Positions 10,741-21,114 of a stretch of 64,000 bases of DNA are shown piece by piece; the stretch's first letter is position 1; the number at the start of each line of letters is the position of its first letter. The DNA is from Phragmites australis. Lineage: Eukaryota > Streptophyta > Magnoliopsida > Poales > Poaceae. The position numbers and the translations under genes are program-made. The stretch spans positions 6,331,501 through 6,395,500 of the forward strand of contig NC_084936.1 in the NCBI RefSeq assembly GCF_958298935.1. The letters run 5' to 3'. The notes under the pieces were generated by a model. That model was given only the letters and a program-made list of their open reading frames with translations. It made no database searches and was not told the origin of the DNA.

Positions 10741-11151
10741 ACTACTGGCCTGTTTAACCCATTAACCCATTTTTTTTTAATTTTGTAGCCGTTTTGTGAC
10801 AGTTTGAGCTCTGAAAATGTCAAATAGTTTTGCAAAAATCATAATTTTTTACCTATAAATAGGGCTCCACCCTACCATTTCATTCCACACCAGCAACATC
10901 ATTTGCTCCATTGTTTCCTCCTCTCATTATTGTCTCAAAGTTCCTGCGAATTTGTGAAATTTAGCACAATTAGGTTGAATTGTTGCCAAAAATATGAGAA
11001 ATTTCAATACTATTATCCCGCTGTCTTGAAGAAATCTTGTGATTTTTTTGCACTGTTGTTCTTTGTTGTTTCTTCCAAATTCCAATCTTTATTTTATTAT
11101 TTGATTATTTGTAACTCCAAATATTTGAATTATTTGTAGTGCTATTCGATA

Positions 11152-12710
11152 TTGATCATGGACGATAGTGATCATGATGATACGTCCATCGATCATGACT
11201 TTTTTCTTGAAAGACTCTCAGGGGACTATGGAAACTTTGGTACTAGTGCTGCAGATGAAGAAGGACCTGACGGTAACCTTCCAATTGGTTCACATGGAGC
11301 AGCACCTCCATCGTTAGGCTCTATAAGTGCACACACATCAGCAAGCACCGGCTCCAAAGGATCAAGAGTCACTACTTCCAAAGTTTGGCAAGACTTCAAA
11401 AAGATCTACAGAGAGGAAGACGGGGTAAGAGTCATGTATGCTAAGTGTTATATTTGTAAATATGAATTATTTGCAAAGTCCTCAGGTGGAACAGGACACT
11501 TGAAAAAGCACGCCACAACTTGGAAGCAAAAGAGTGAAGTAGCCATGAAGCAGGCGGTGCTATAGTACAACCCCGACGGCTCTGTTCTTCATTGGGAGTA
11601 TGACTCTGCCAATGCTCGAAAAGAGCTATACCGCTTTTTTGCAAGAGCGGATCTACCACTCAACATTGGTGAGTCTGCTGCATTTGAATATTACATTAAT
11701 CAAGCTCATAATACTAGGTTAACGCATGTTTCTAGACAAGCAACTACTAGAGAGGTAGTAAAAAACTACAATGTGTGTCATAGCAAGCTTAAAGAAATGT
11801 TGCAAACATGTACATTTTCAATTGCTTTGACCTCAGACATATGGGCAGGTAGGGCTAAAGAGGATTATCTTAGTATGGTTTCTCATTTTATTAATAATGA
11901 TTAGAACTAGAAAAGGAGAATAATATGTTTTCGGTCGATTGACAATGCGCATACTGGTGAAAATATTCCTGAAAAAATATCTCAAGTAGTTGAAGACTTT
12001 GAACTCACAAATAAAATATTTGCTATCACTTTAGATAATGCTGGTGCAAACTCTAAAGCAATGGATATTCTTATGCCGTTGTTTAGTACATATGCTGAAT
12101 CTTTCTTGTTACATCAATGTTATGCTTGCCATATTATCAATCTTATAGTAAAAATCTGGTTTGAAGAGGTTGGATGAATACCTAAATGATTTTTATACTA
12201 TAATATCTTTTGTGAACTCCTCTAACCAATGAATTGTAGCATATAAGCTGTATTGCATTGCAATGGGTGTACGTCCATGTAAGTTTGCTATGGACATGCC
12301 GGTAAGGTGGAACTTTATTTTCTTGATGCTCAAAAATATTTTACCATATAAGAGCATATTTGGTGTTTTTATTCATACACACTATCATCAGCATGGGATC
12401 AGACTTTACTCACAGAAGCACATTGGTATGTTGCCAAAAAGATACTTGAGTGTCTTGAATTTTTTAATGCAACTATGTGTTTATCAGGAGTTTATTATCC
12501 AACATCTTGTTTAGTAATGCATAATATTGTTGAAATTGCTACTCATTTAAATAGCTATGAAAATGGCAATCTTCTAAGAGATTGTGCAATGCCTATGAAA
12601 TCTAAAATTTTAAAATATTACAAAGAAATTTCTTTATTGTATGCATTTGACTTTATTTTACTAATGTTCGTTCTAAATTATTCGATGTTTATAGTAAATA
12701 TGAAATAAAG
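11152..12710 (+). pseudogene. hAT transposase, copy 1, broken
   Basis: Residues from ATG 11152 give an acidic N-terminus, then a BED-type zinc finger (CYIC ... GHLKKH, about 11445-11512). A TAG at 11563 ends the first frame. The same frame then continues with SVLHWEYDSANARKEL, LTSDIWAGRAKEDYL (first catalytic Asp context), FAITLDNAGANSKAMD (second Asp context) and CYACHIINLIV. Several stops and a frameshift near 12160 follow. The hATC region is deleted. It is clearly an inactive Ac-like transposase; in life it would cut and paste the element. Confidence 0.75.
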
Positions 12711-12784
12711 TATGCGAGAGTTCGCCTACAAAGAAATTCCTTTATTTTACTAATGTTCATTCTAAGTTATTCAATTATTTTTAA

Positions 12785-13200
12785 TTTCTTTTATTTTCTT
12801 CGAAAATGACCCGTCACCACTCACCTCTCGTCTTAGCCTATAAATAGTCACCATCCTAATTCCTAAACTTCAGTTCCAGTGAGGCACTGATCACATCAAC
12901 CACCCATCTCTCTTTTTCTACTTTTTAGCCAAAGGCACTTGCCCACTTCAACAAATCAATTCCATATTTTCATCCACAGATCAAGACGCCGATAATTCGC
13001 GTGCTTGGTCATTTGTATGGCAATATTTTGAAAAGGTCTTTAGAATAATTAACGGGGAACATGTAAAGTTTGCTAAGTGTAATATATGTAGCAATGAAAT
13101 AAGTGTCAGGTCTACATATGGAACGGGGCACTTGAGGAAGAATGTTAAATATTACAAGAAAAATTCTAGGGTTTCTAATGAAACCATGTAATTTTTGGAG
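12785..13200 (+). pseudogene. Second hAT leader and BED zinc-finger fragment, copy 1
   Basis: gcctataaatag at 12838 is followed by a leader. An open stretch from about 12985 then encodes WQYFEKVFRIINGE, CNICSNEISVRSTYG and GHLRKN, a BED-type finger distinct from that of the main transposase. It ends directly at a stop and a 3' tail nearly the same as the tail of the full transposase (aatgaggcaacc). It looks like an internally deleted relative placed head-to-tail with the first. Confidence 0.6.
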
Positions 13201-13339
13201 CATAGGGTGTACTCTTTTTTCCTTCTAATAGAAAGGTTTTTAATGAGGCAACCAATCAATAAATCTCATGTGATCTATTTTCAGTATCTATCTTTTAGAA
13301 TTTTATAGCTTTTATTTTTGATTTTTTTCTATTTTTGGA

Positions 13340-13665
13340 TCTCCTCCATGCCCCACTGCCCATGCCCGTTTGTTGGCTTCACTCCACCCGTGACCCCTCC
13401 ACCGTGCTCGGGTCAGCCATACCACGCCGTGCCTCTGAGTCACGTTGTGCCTCCGGCCCGGCCGTGCCATCGGGCCACAATCGTGCCTGGCCTGGCCTGG
13501 CACAGCACGATGGCTAACGGGTCGTGCTATGGGCCAAGGGAGTGGCACGTGGGCCAACATGGCACGACTCATCACACTAACCGGGCTTGTTGGACTAGAC
13601 CATAACCGGGCCATACCTAGATGGGCTCATGCCGGGCTGGCCCGACAGGTCCATTTGGATAGCAT
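13340..13665. repeat. GC-rich gccgtgcc-type block, hAT copy 1 right flank
   Basis: Dense ggcccg/gccgtgcc/ggcacg words, matched at 50070-50380. It is probably hAT subterminal DNA. ORFs on both strands are compositional. Confidence 0.4.
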
Positions 13666-13668
13666 TAG

Positions 13669-13924
13669 AGGGTGATTGGTTGTTTGCACGAACGCATCCT
13701 GGCCTGGTGGATTCGTACAATCACAGAGAGAAGTGTGTTTGGTTACCCGTATATACTGTTCAAGCCTGGCTCGGTGGATGCAAATGTACACCCATAGTCT
13801 GGCCTGGGAGGGAAGCTTCCCTCTGTGACCTGGCTCGACAGATGCAAGCTCCTGCATAGCTCATGTAGGCAAACCCACTTATCAATGTCACAAAATCACC
13901 TTCATATGAGCAACCAATCAGAAT
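13669..13924. mobile_element. Possible small terminal-inverted-repeat element, copy 1
   Basis: 256 bp bounded by agggtgattggttg on the left and caaccaatcagaat on the right, which are imperfect inverted repeats. The same 256-bp segment is at 50384-50639. It lies exactly between hAT DNA and CACTA tnp2 DNA in both copies, so it predates the large duplication. Target duplication is unclear. Confidence 0.35.
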
Positions 13925-13929
13925 CTCAG

Positions 13930-14327
13930 CTCTTGGATTGTACTGAGGAGACTATCGCATATATTCTTCTCTACGTGCATGTGGTCAATACAGTGATGAA
14001 CGTCTAAGTATTTCCAATAATCAAGCTCCTAGAGAATTGATTTCTTGTTCCACAGTCCATTTTCATCACTCGTGGATGATCGTTTTCGCTTACCAAGGAC
14101 AACATTGATATCCTTAACCTTATCATAGACATCTTGCCCGCTAAAATACCTTGGAGGTGACGCTTTCTCCCTTGTGCCATCAAACTGAGACTTTATTTTT
14201 CGGTATCGGTGTTCCTTGGAAGGAAATGTCGATGCCACATGTACACTATTTTCTTTGACTCGTTCAACCACATACCCTCAGTGTCATCTAAGCATTGGGG
14301 GAAGCTTCACATTTTCTTTTACTCTAC
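13930..14327 (-). pseudogene. CACTA tnp2 transposase, 3' part of the interrupted copy
   Basis: The minus strand from 14271 reads SVHVASTFPSKEHRYRKIKS, then FSGQDVYDKVKDINVVLG, ENGLWNKKSI, and DHMHVEKNICDSLLSTI. This is the conserved middle of plant tnp2 transposases (the HVEKN.CDSLL motif). It continues the reading at 22054-23400, from which it is separated by the LTR element at 14328-22048. The C-terminal rest is missing beyond 13930. Confidence 0.7.
14323..14327. repeat. Target site duplication, left (tctac)
   Basis: tctac immediately before the LTR start matches tctgc at 22049-22053 with one change. The uninterrupted paralogous site near 51041 reads tttactctgctctcacaag, with a single tctgc. 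Confidence 0.7.
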
Positions 14328-15108
14328 TGTTAGGGGGGGGGGGAATAAACCAGCCTGAGGATAATGGTTGAAGATTACCATCCAGGTCCCTCCAGAAACT
14401 TGATCTCCGGACCCTCAGTTAAAGGCTCAGCCTCCGAAGTCATCAGATCCCTTCACGGTACCCCTTCGTACCTGCGAAGCCTTCCCTTGGCTTAGCCAGC
14501 TCGGTCTCCCGAAGGCTCAGCCTCCCAAAAACCCGAGCTTCCGAAGCCTCGATCCCCCAAAGCTTCAGCCTCCTGAAGCCCCAGCCTTCTGGAGTCCTGC
14601 TTCCCAAAGCTTTCACCTCCTGGTTCCATGCCTCCCGAGGCCCGTGCCTCGGGTTGCTCGGGCCACCTTCCCTAAGGCTACAAGGTGAATCAGGAGGCCT
14701 TAGGAAAGATCTGTCGGAAGGGGAGCATCGGTCGTGCTTTAAATACAAGGAAGTGACCGGCATTAAAAGCCTAGGCTGATGGATGCTGCTCTAACACTCC
14801 AGCGTAATGGAGGCTATCCTGACACCCCTGACAGTGCAGCGCCGGGCCGCAATTGGCGATCGGCTCGCTGCACTCCAAGGGGCAGGCACCACGATAGTTA
14901 CCACGGTGGATATTTATCTCCACCGATAGGGTAGAAAGTAGTTATCCGGGAGAAGGCCCAATAATTCGATCAGATCCTAGATATTTGTACATTATGATAA
15001 CTTGTACGCCAAGCTATGCACGGCCCTATAAATAGGGGGCCATGATCATCTGGGCAGGAGAACGGGCAAGACAGCAAAAAAGACACAAAGGTGAAAACAT
15101 ACTAAGTT
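14328..15108 (+). repeat. 5' LTR, truncated at its 3' end
   Basis: Starts tgttagggg and aligns with the 3' LTR from 21115. It carries ctataaatag at 15026 like the 3' LTR. The last about 155 bp of the LTR (the part equal to 21894-22048) and any primer-binding site are missing: homology ends near 15105 and different DNA follows. Confidence 0.75.
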
Positions 15109-15797
15109 GCAAGCATGCAACCATATGCATGGCTGTCAACCATACGCACCGTATTCATGCTCCAGCCCCGCTGCCGTGTGGGATGGCATTCCTTCGACCT
15201 TGGCCAACTCAGAACCCTGGGTCGGTACAGGAACTCCAGATGGCGCAGAGGCCTTTCAGCCTCTACGCGACGAAGACCTCACCGCCTCAGGCCACCATCC
15301 AATGGTTCTGGGCGGTCCAACCCAGGAGTGCTCCCACCTGGGCTTGGTCCCCAGGTATCCCCTTCGACCACACCTGGGATACCCCCAGCGAGCCAACATC
15401 TTTGGAAAGTCTGTCCACCCAGCGCCCTCCATGGACCCCTCAGGCGAAAGAGGGTTCCAAGGAGACGGAGGGCTCCGGGGTGCGTAGACCCTGCCAGCGC
15501 CTCCGACGCTGCCCTCACAATGCCAACAGCGCGCAGGGAACCCCAAGCTCACCTCATCCGAGGAGGCATAGTAAGAACCACTTCGGCCCCAAAAGCCGGT
15601 TTACCGGGCATCCTCGATGGTCTCCCAAAGGGGAAGGAGACCCTGGGGAAACCACAGGCTCTGGGACACACCGCCTTTGGCAGCGACCCCAACGACAACT
15701 CCAAGCTCCGGCGCCCTTGGAAGCACACGGGTGCATCCTGCACGGACCAGGGCGCGGCCACAACACCAACGACTGCCGCACCCTCATGACCTTCTGA
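15042..15797 (+). pseudogene. Gag-like ORF with zinc-knuckle-like motif
   Basis: 251-codon open frame on the same strand as the LTR promoter. Its first part overlaps the LTR end and has no recognisable domain; it is Pro/Ser/Arg-rich. Near its end (15732-15776) it encodes CILHGPGRGHNTNDC, which resembles the C..H....GH.T..C nucleocapsid motif of grass gypsy-type gag proteins. Two other frames are also open over this GC-rich stretch, so the exact start is uncertain. It is probably the decayed C-terminal part of gag. Confidence 0.5.
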
Positions 15798-15984
15798 GAG
15801 GAATACCTCGAAAGGCAAGCAGAATACCTGGTCGCAGAAGGAGCGGGCGAAGGATGACGTAGGGTTCGAAGGCTTGGGGCAAACTCCCGGGCAAATCCCC
15901 GGCCCCTCAACCCTGCACCATCACTATCGACCCTACTACCAACGGTACCACATACAACAACGAGAACTGAGTCAGGGACATGCC

Positions 15985-16175
15985 ATCACCAGGCTCCGGA
16001 CGGGATACCTCTGGAGCCGGGCAGCGGCTAAGGGCCGAGGCGGTCTAGGACCGGCTCTCCCGACTAGCCTTCGACTACGCCTCCAACTTGCTGTCTCCAG
16101 GCTCTGGACGGATTACCTTCGGGGCCGGGCAACGGCTAAAGGCTGAGGGGGTCAAGCATCGCCTCTCTCAACCTA
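15985..16175. repeat. 108-bp tandem repeat, first block (about 2 units)
   Basis: The word ggctaagggccgag (16026) recurs as ggctaaaggctgag at 16134, exactly 108 bp later. The flanking ggctccggacgg...gagccgggcag is also repeated. The units belong to the same family as the array at 18650-19310, from which they are separated by 2.5 kb of other repeats. Confidence 0.75.
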
Positions 16176-16503
16176 CCCACAGGCTTCGAGGCCACCAAGC
16201 CTCGCAATAGAGGCCTTATTCCTATAAAGGTACGCCCACTATTAACTACCAAGTAGTGTACCTAGTGATCCGTCTTTCATACGGCCAGGTTAGAGTCTGT
16301 TGGAGGCCTCCAACCTTACTGCTAGAAGTCTTTTTGCAATAGATAGCCACTAGGTAGAAGTAGTAGAACTTAAGTTACCTTCTCATTTAGCATGAACAGT
16401 TATATAACCTAGCTATATTTTATGCTACAACTAGCTTCTTATTGCCAACAGTAGACTGCAAAACTTAGCTAGTATAACCATGTAAAATCCCTACACTCCC
16501 GCA
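16176..16503. other. LTR-element interior, no recognised feature
   Basis: Non-repetitive interior of the LTR element between two repeat blocks. No domain or conserved frame is visible. Confidence 0.4.
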
Positions 16504-17640
16504 GACGCATCGTGCCTAGGTCGCCTGGGGGGCGGGTCTACCCAGGTTTTCTGGAAGGCATTGTGCAGCTGCGGAAGTGTAGTTGCCACGTATCAAGGGA
16601 TTTCCTTGATATACCATGTTGCAGCGCCACCCGTAGGACATCTTCGGGTGGCGTGACAAGCCCACGTACCGCGGACGTAGCATGCCTAGGTCACCTGAAA
16701 GGCAAGACTGCCTAGATTTCCTGGAAGGCATTGCGTAGTCTCGGTAGACAGTGAGGCCCACACACCGCGGGCGCCGATTATGCCTAGGTCACCTGCAAGG
16801 GAGATTATGCCTAGGGTGCCCTGGAAGGCATTTGCATAGCCTCGGGTGTCAAAGCCACACCCCAGGGGATGTCCTCGGTGGCGGAGTTGCGGTACTCCGA
16901 GGAATGCTGTCGCAAGGAATTCTCGTTGCATGACATGCCTACACACCGCGGGCGTAGCATTCCTAGGTCACCTGGAAGGCAAGACTGCCTAGGTTTCTTG
17001 GAAGGTATTGTGTAGCCTTGATAGTGTGTAGATGTTGGTTATCAGGGGACTTCCTTGGTAATGTAGTTGCAGCGCCCCCCGGGGATTTGTCTGGAGGCGT
17101 GACAAGCCCATGTGCCAGTAAGCATTGCTTGCCTAAACCCAAGGTCACCTGAAAAGGTTTTCCGGAGGGTAGGCTTTGCCCTGGTAGAAAGTGGAGCCCA
17201 CACACCATGGGCGTAGCATGCCTAGGTCACATGGAAGGCAAGACTAGCTAGGTTTCCTGAAAGGTACTGTGTAGCCTCGATAGTGTGTGGACGCCGCATA
17301 TCAGGGGATTGCCCTGATGTGAGGATGCGGTGCTCTGAGGAATGCTGTCGCAAGGAATCCTCTCTGCATGACATGCTTATATACCGCGGGCGCAACATGC
17401 CTAGGTCACCGCTAAGGCATCAAGCCTAGGTTTCCTAGAAGGTATTGCATAGCCTCGGTCGTATAAATGCCACGCGCCAAGGCACATCCTTGGTGGATAG
17501 TGTTGCGGTGCACCCCGGGCGTTTCCTCGGGAGCACGACAAGCCTACACACTGCGGGCGTAGCATGCCTACATCACCTGAAAGGCAAGACTACCTAGGTT
17601 TCCTGGAAGGTATTGCGTAGCTCCGATAGTGTGTAGGGCC
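16504..17640. repeat. Complex tandem repeat, gcatgcctaggtcacctg type
   Basis: A segment of the kind gtagcatgcctaggtcacct, followed by ggaaggcaagactgcctagg and a bridging half with cgcgggcgtagc, recurs near 16504, 16677, 16952, 17212, 17391 and 17560. Spacing varies between about 170 and 275 bp, so it is a higher-order array with variable inserts. No coding meaning is apparent. Confidence 0.65.
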
Positions 17641-17660
17641 TTCGGCTTTAATACATGCCA

Positions 17661-18295
17661 AGTTACCTTACAAAACCTCCGACAAAAATGAAGAGTCTTA
17701 CAAAACCTCTGGGAACTTTACAAAACCTCCGATAAAAACTGAGAGTCTTACAAAACCTTTGACAAAAATGGAGAGTCTTACAAAACCTCCGACAAAAATG
17801 GAGAGTCTTACAAAACCTCCGGCAAAAACAGAGAACTTTACAAAACCTCCGACAAAAATGGAGAGTCTTACAAATCCTCCGACAAAAACGGAGAGTCCTA
17901 CAAACCTCCGGCAAAAATGGAGAACTTTACAAAACCTCCGATAAAAACGGAGAGTCTTACAAAACCTCCAGCAAAAACGGAGAACTTTACAAAACCTCTG
18001 ATAAAAACGGAGTCTTACAAACCTTCGGCAAAAACGAAGAACTTTACAAAACCTCCGATAAAAATGGAGAGTCTTACAAAACCTCTGCACAACAGAGAGC
18101 TTCACCAAACCTCCGGTAAAAATGGAGAGCTTTACCAAACCTCCGGCAAAAACGAAGAGCTTTACCAAACCTCCGGCAAAAATGGAGAGCTTTACCAAAC
18201 CTCCACACAATGGAGAGCTTTACAAAACCTCCGGCAAAATGGAGAGCCTTACCAAACCTCCACCAAAATAGAGATACTTCCAAAAACCCACGCAT
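17661..18295. repeat. 30-bp minisatellite, about 21 units
   Basis: Unit of the form ttacaaaacctccg followed by (a/g)(a/c)aaaaatggagagct, with small variation, including some shorter units near 18015 and 18090. Because 30 is a multiple of three, open frames run across it on both strands (for example 17698-18210 minus, a decapeptide repeat GFVRLSIFVG). These are most simply repeat artefacts. It lies inside the LTR element. Confidence 0.85.
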
Positions 18296-18649
18296 TGGGG
18301 ATGTTTTCCAAAAACTCTGCCGGATGGAAAGGTTCTGAAAGGACCTAACGGGAAGAGTACCCTGGCATCTTGAAGGCAAATGCCTCCGTGTCGAAGGGAT
18401 ACAAAACCCGCTGGCCTCCAAAGAGCACAGCACACAGATCAAAGGGGTATAAAAATCCCCCTCCCTATAGGGAAAGGTATAACCCGCGTGACTCAAACAC
18501 GTATGGTAAAAGGTAAAATCATTACCCTACCATCTCCCTTAAAGACACATTTCATACGTCATTTTATGAGTGTTATACTAACATTTAATAAAAGCCCATG
18601 CTTCGTGGCACGGGAAACATAGTGGAACCTTCGACTGTCCATTGCAGAG
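18296..18649. other. LTR-element interior between arrays
   Basis: Degenerate sequence after the 30-bp array; nothing recognised. Confidence 0.35.
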
Positions 18650-19310
18650 ACCCCAATTCACGACAGTGGCTAAGGGCCGAGGGGGTCGCGGACCACCTCT
18701 CCCGCCTAGACTTCGGCTTTGCCTCTGACATGTCGTCGCCAGGCTCTAGACGTAGCACCTCCGGAGCTGGGCAGAGGCTAAGGGCCGAGGGGGTCGCGGA
18801 CCATCTCTCTCGCCTAGCCTTCAGCTTCGCCTCCGACGTGCCATCGCCAGGCTTCGGACGGAGTACCTCTGGAGCTGGGCAGCGGCTAAGGGCCGAGGGG
18901 ATCACGGACCACCTCCCTCGCCTAGCGTTCGGCTTCGCCTTCGACACGCCGCCGCCAGGCTCCGGACAGAGCATCTCCAGAGCTTGGTAGCGGCTAAGGG
19001 CGGAGGGAGTCGCGAACCACCTTTCCCTCCTAGCCTTCAGCTTCACCTCCGACGTGCCATCGTCAGGCTCCGAACGGAGTACCTCTAGAGCCAGGCAGTG
19101 GCTAAGGGCCGAGGGGGTCGCGGACCACCAGTCCCATCTAGCCTTCGGCTTCGCCTCCGATGCGCTGTCGCCAGGCTCTGGATGGAGTACCTCAGGAGCC
19201 GGGCAGCGGCTAAGGGCCGAGGGGGTCGCGGACCACCTCTCCTGCCTAGCCTTCGGCTTCGCCTCCGACATACCTTCGCCTTCAACCTGGGCAGTCGCTA
19301 AGGAACCTGA
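18650..19310. repeat. 108-bp tandem repeat, main block (6 units), coding-phase preserving
   Basis: ggctaaggg starts at 18668, 18776, 18884, 18992, 19100 and 19208, a spacing of exactly 108 bp each time (36 codons). In plus frame 1 each unit reads a variant of QRLRAEGVADHLSRLAF. A single TAG at 18988 breaks an otherwise open plus frame from 18598 to 19590. The minus strand is also open for 246 codons (19325-18585). VADHLSRL resembles a motif near the RNase H/integrase junction of gypsy pol proteins, so the unit may derive from pol. That origin is an inference. Confidence 0.8.
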
Positions 19311-21114
19311 AGGGTCAAGGACCACCTCCGGAGCTTCTCTCCAAAGGTTCCAGATGGACTTCGCTCAGTCAGAAATCTGGAACAAATTGGGAAGAAGGCC
19401 CTACCAGTGCCAAGCCCGAGGAGTACACAATAACCGGGAACGACGAGGTCGCCACTGCTCCACCAGGTTCTCCTTAGTTACCCTACGTATCCACCACCAC
19501 CAGATTCCCGAGGCCACCTCTCCCCCAGAAGGAACGAAATTAGTGATGATCTATGCGAAGGCTCGGTACCTCGGTCGTCAGAAAAACTAGCCATCGCCTT
19601 CGAAGGGGACGAAGGAGCACAGTTTGAAGGCACGAAGGCACGCGCGCATGCGGTCACCCATTCGAAAGATCCCCTTGCACTCCGATATGGAAGGAGTCAC
19701 AATCGTTCCCGAAGGTCCATGTTATATTATTAAACAACTAGTACATCCAGGGGACACATACTGAAGTAACAGTACAGAAATTGCCACAAAGAAGATAGAT
19801 CCCTACGGAGCAAAACAGTGTGAGAAAGAGTACAAGGTGACTAAGTTAAGCCATGAGCCCACATGAAGGCCATGATCGACCATGAGACGTGGATATATCA
19901 CAGTGTCACCAAGTACGCCATCCCGGTAACCACCTTCACCTCCTACGAGTCCCGGTAGGGGCCACGCAAGGGACGGCGTATGCGCCTCATCTGCGGCCTG
20001 CCACTGCAGAAGCTGATATAGTAGCCGGCTCCCGAGCTGTAGGAGGATGAGGAAGAGTCTGAGGAGGTCACCGACGGGGCCTTCTCCCTCACCTCCCGGC
20101 CTCCTCCTTCACCGCCGGCTCCACAGACGCCTGCTCGCACTCCCCCCGCAGGAGATCCCAGTCGATCTCCTCATCTTCATCGGAGATATCAATGATCTCG
20201 ATGAGTATGGCCTCCCTGGCCAAAGGTTAGGCTGGAGCGGCAGGCAGCCGCCTCCCCTGCAGAGATGGAAGTGGCGTGGCCACCGGCGCCTCTACTGACG
20301 ACTGAAACGGTCCGGCTTCCGAAGAAGCCATCATGATCATCGACATCTCCGAAGAGGATAAGGAGGAAGACGACGCCATACTCAAGTCAAGGTTAACTAC
20401 TCGCTCGTGGGGCTATGGAGACTCTAGCCGGGTAACCTTAGCTTTATACCCAGGCCAAGCAGTCACGTAGGTCCGGAAGATGAAACAGAACCAACACCAC
20501 GGTGTCCCCCATTGAAAACCTGGGGGGGGGGGGGCGTGGCCATGCCCCAGTCGTTCCTCCAACATGTGGTAGCGCTCCATGACGAATGCCTCATTTTCTC
20601 GCATGGATGTCCTATCACATTAATAACCCAAACTCCTTTCGACGCGTGACAGGGGCGTGGGCACAAGACCCTAAATGACCCCCCACATTGTCCAGTCAGA
20701 ACACGACAGTGGTACGTCTTATCCTACCAGGCAAACGCGTAGGATCCTCCAATCCTACACGTAACCTCTACTCTAGTGACCTCAAAAGGCAGGAAGAACC
20801 ATACCGAAGGAATCCGGATAACCTGTATCAGTCTCAGCACAGACCCCGGAAGTACACCACATACATCGACGTCCCTCTGGCCCACGGTACCGACACCGCA
20901 CATGATAGCTCCAACAAGCTCTGGAGCAGATCGCCACCACTAGCATGCCATCAGTCTTGGACTCACCATCGACGCCCATAGTTTCTAACGAAGAAACTTC
21001 TTAAAGGATAGGGAATTGCCATCAGGAATCCTTGATACTGTACCAGGCTAGGGTTGGTTTTCCTCTACATCCTCTCCCCCCTCGAAACATCGGGGCCCGA
21101 GAATGAGCGAGTAC
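19311..21114. other. LTR-element 3' interior with antisense open frames
   Basis: GC-rich DNA between the 108-bp array and the 3' LTR. On the minus strand 20604-19943 reads in nearly one frame with few stops, including ISDEDEEIDWDLL and Ser-rich parts. It may be the remnant of an antisense accessory ORF like the one at 33726-33010, but I see no shared motif. A poly-G run lies at 20522. Not a host gene as far as I can tell. Confidence 0.35.

Larger units (their letters stand above)
10741..13300 (+). mobile_element. hAT (Ac-like) transposon remnant, copy 1
   Basis: Contains a promoter-like TATA (cctataaatagg near 10853), a broken hAT transposase (11152-12710), and a second BED-finger leader with its own TATA (12838). 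It is collinear with 47159-49990. Compared with that copy it keeps about 280 bp more on the left but has lost about 680 bp that include the C-terminal hAT dimerisation region, near 12725-12790. Confidence 0.7.

Noticed and set aside
14332..14343. Poly-G runs at 3809, 14332 and 20522 as structural elements
   Set aside because: Simple runs inside transposon DNA. They may even be of uncertain length in the assembly.
17698..18210. 170-codon ORF with hydrophobic decapeptide repeats, looking like a membrane or repeat protein
   Set aside because: It is the 30-bp minisatellite read in one of several open frames.
17661..18295. CRISPR-like array
   Set aside because: The repeats are contiguous and diverged, without unique spacers, and this is plant DNA inside an LTR element.
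18585..19325. 246-codon minus ORF across the 108-bp array as a gene
   Set aside because: The repeat unit length keeps all frames in phase. The plus frame is equally open and carries the only recognisable motif.
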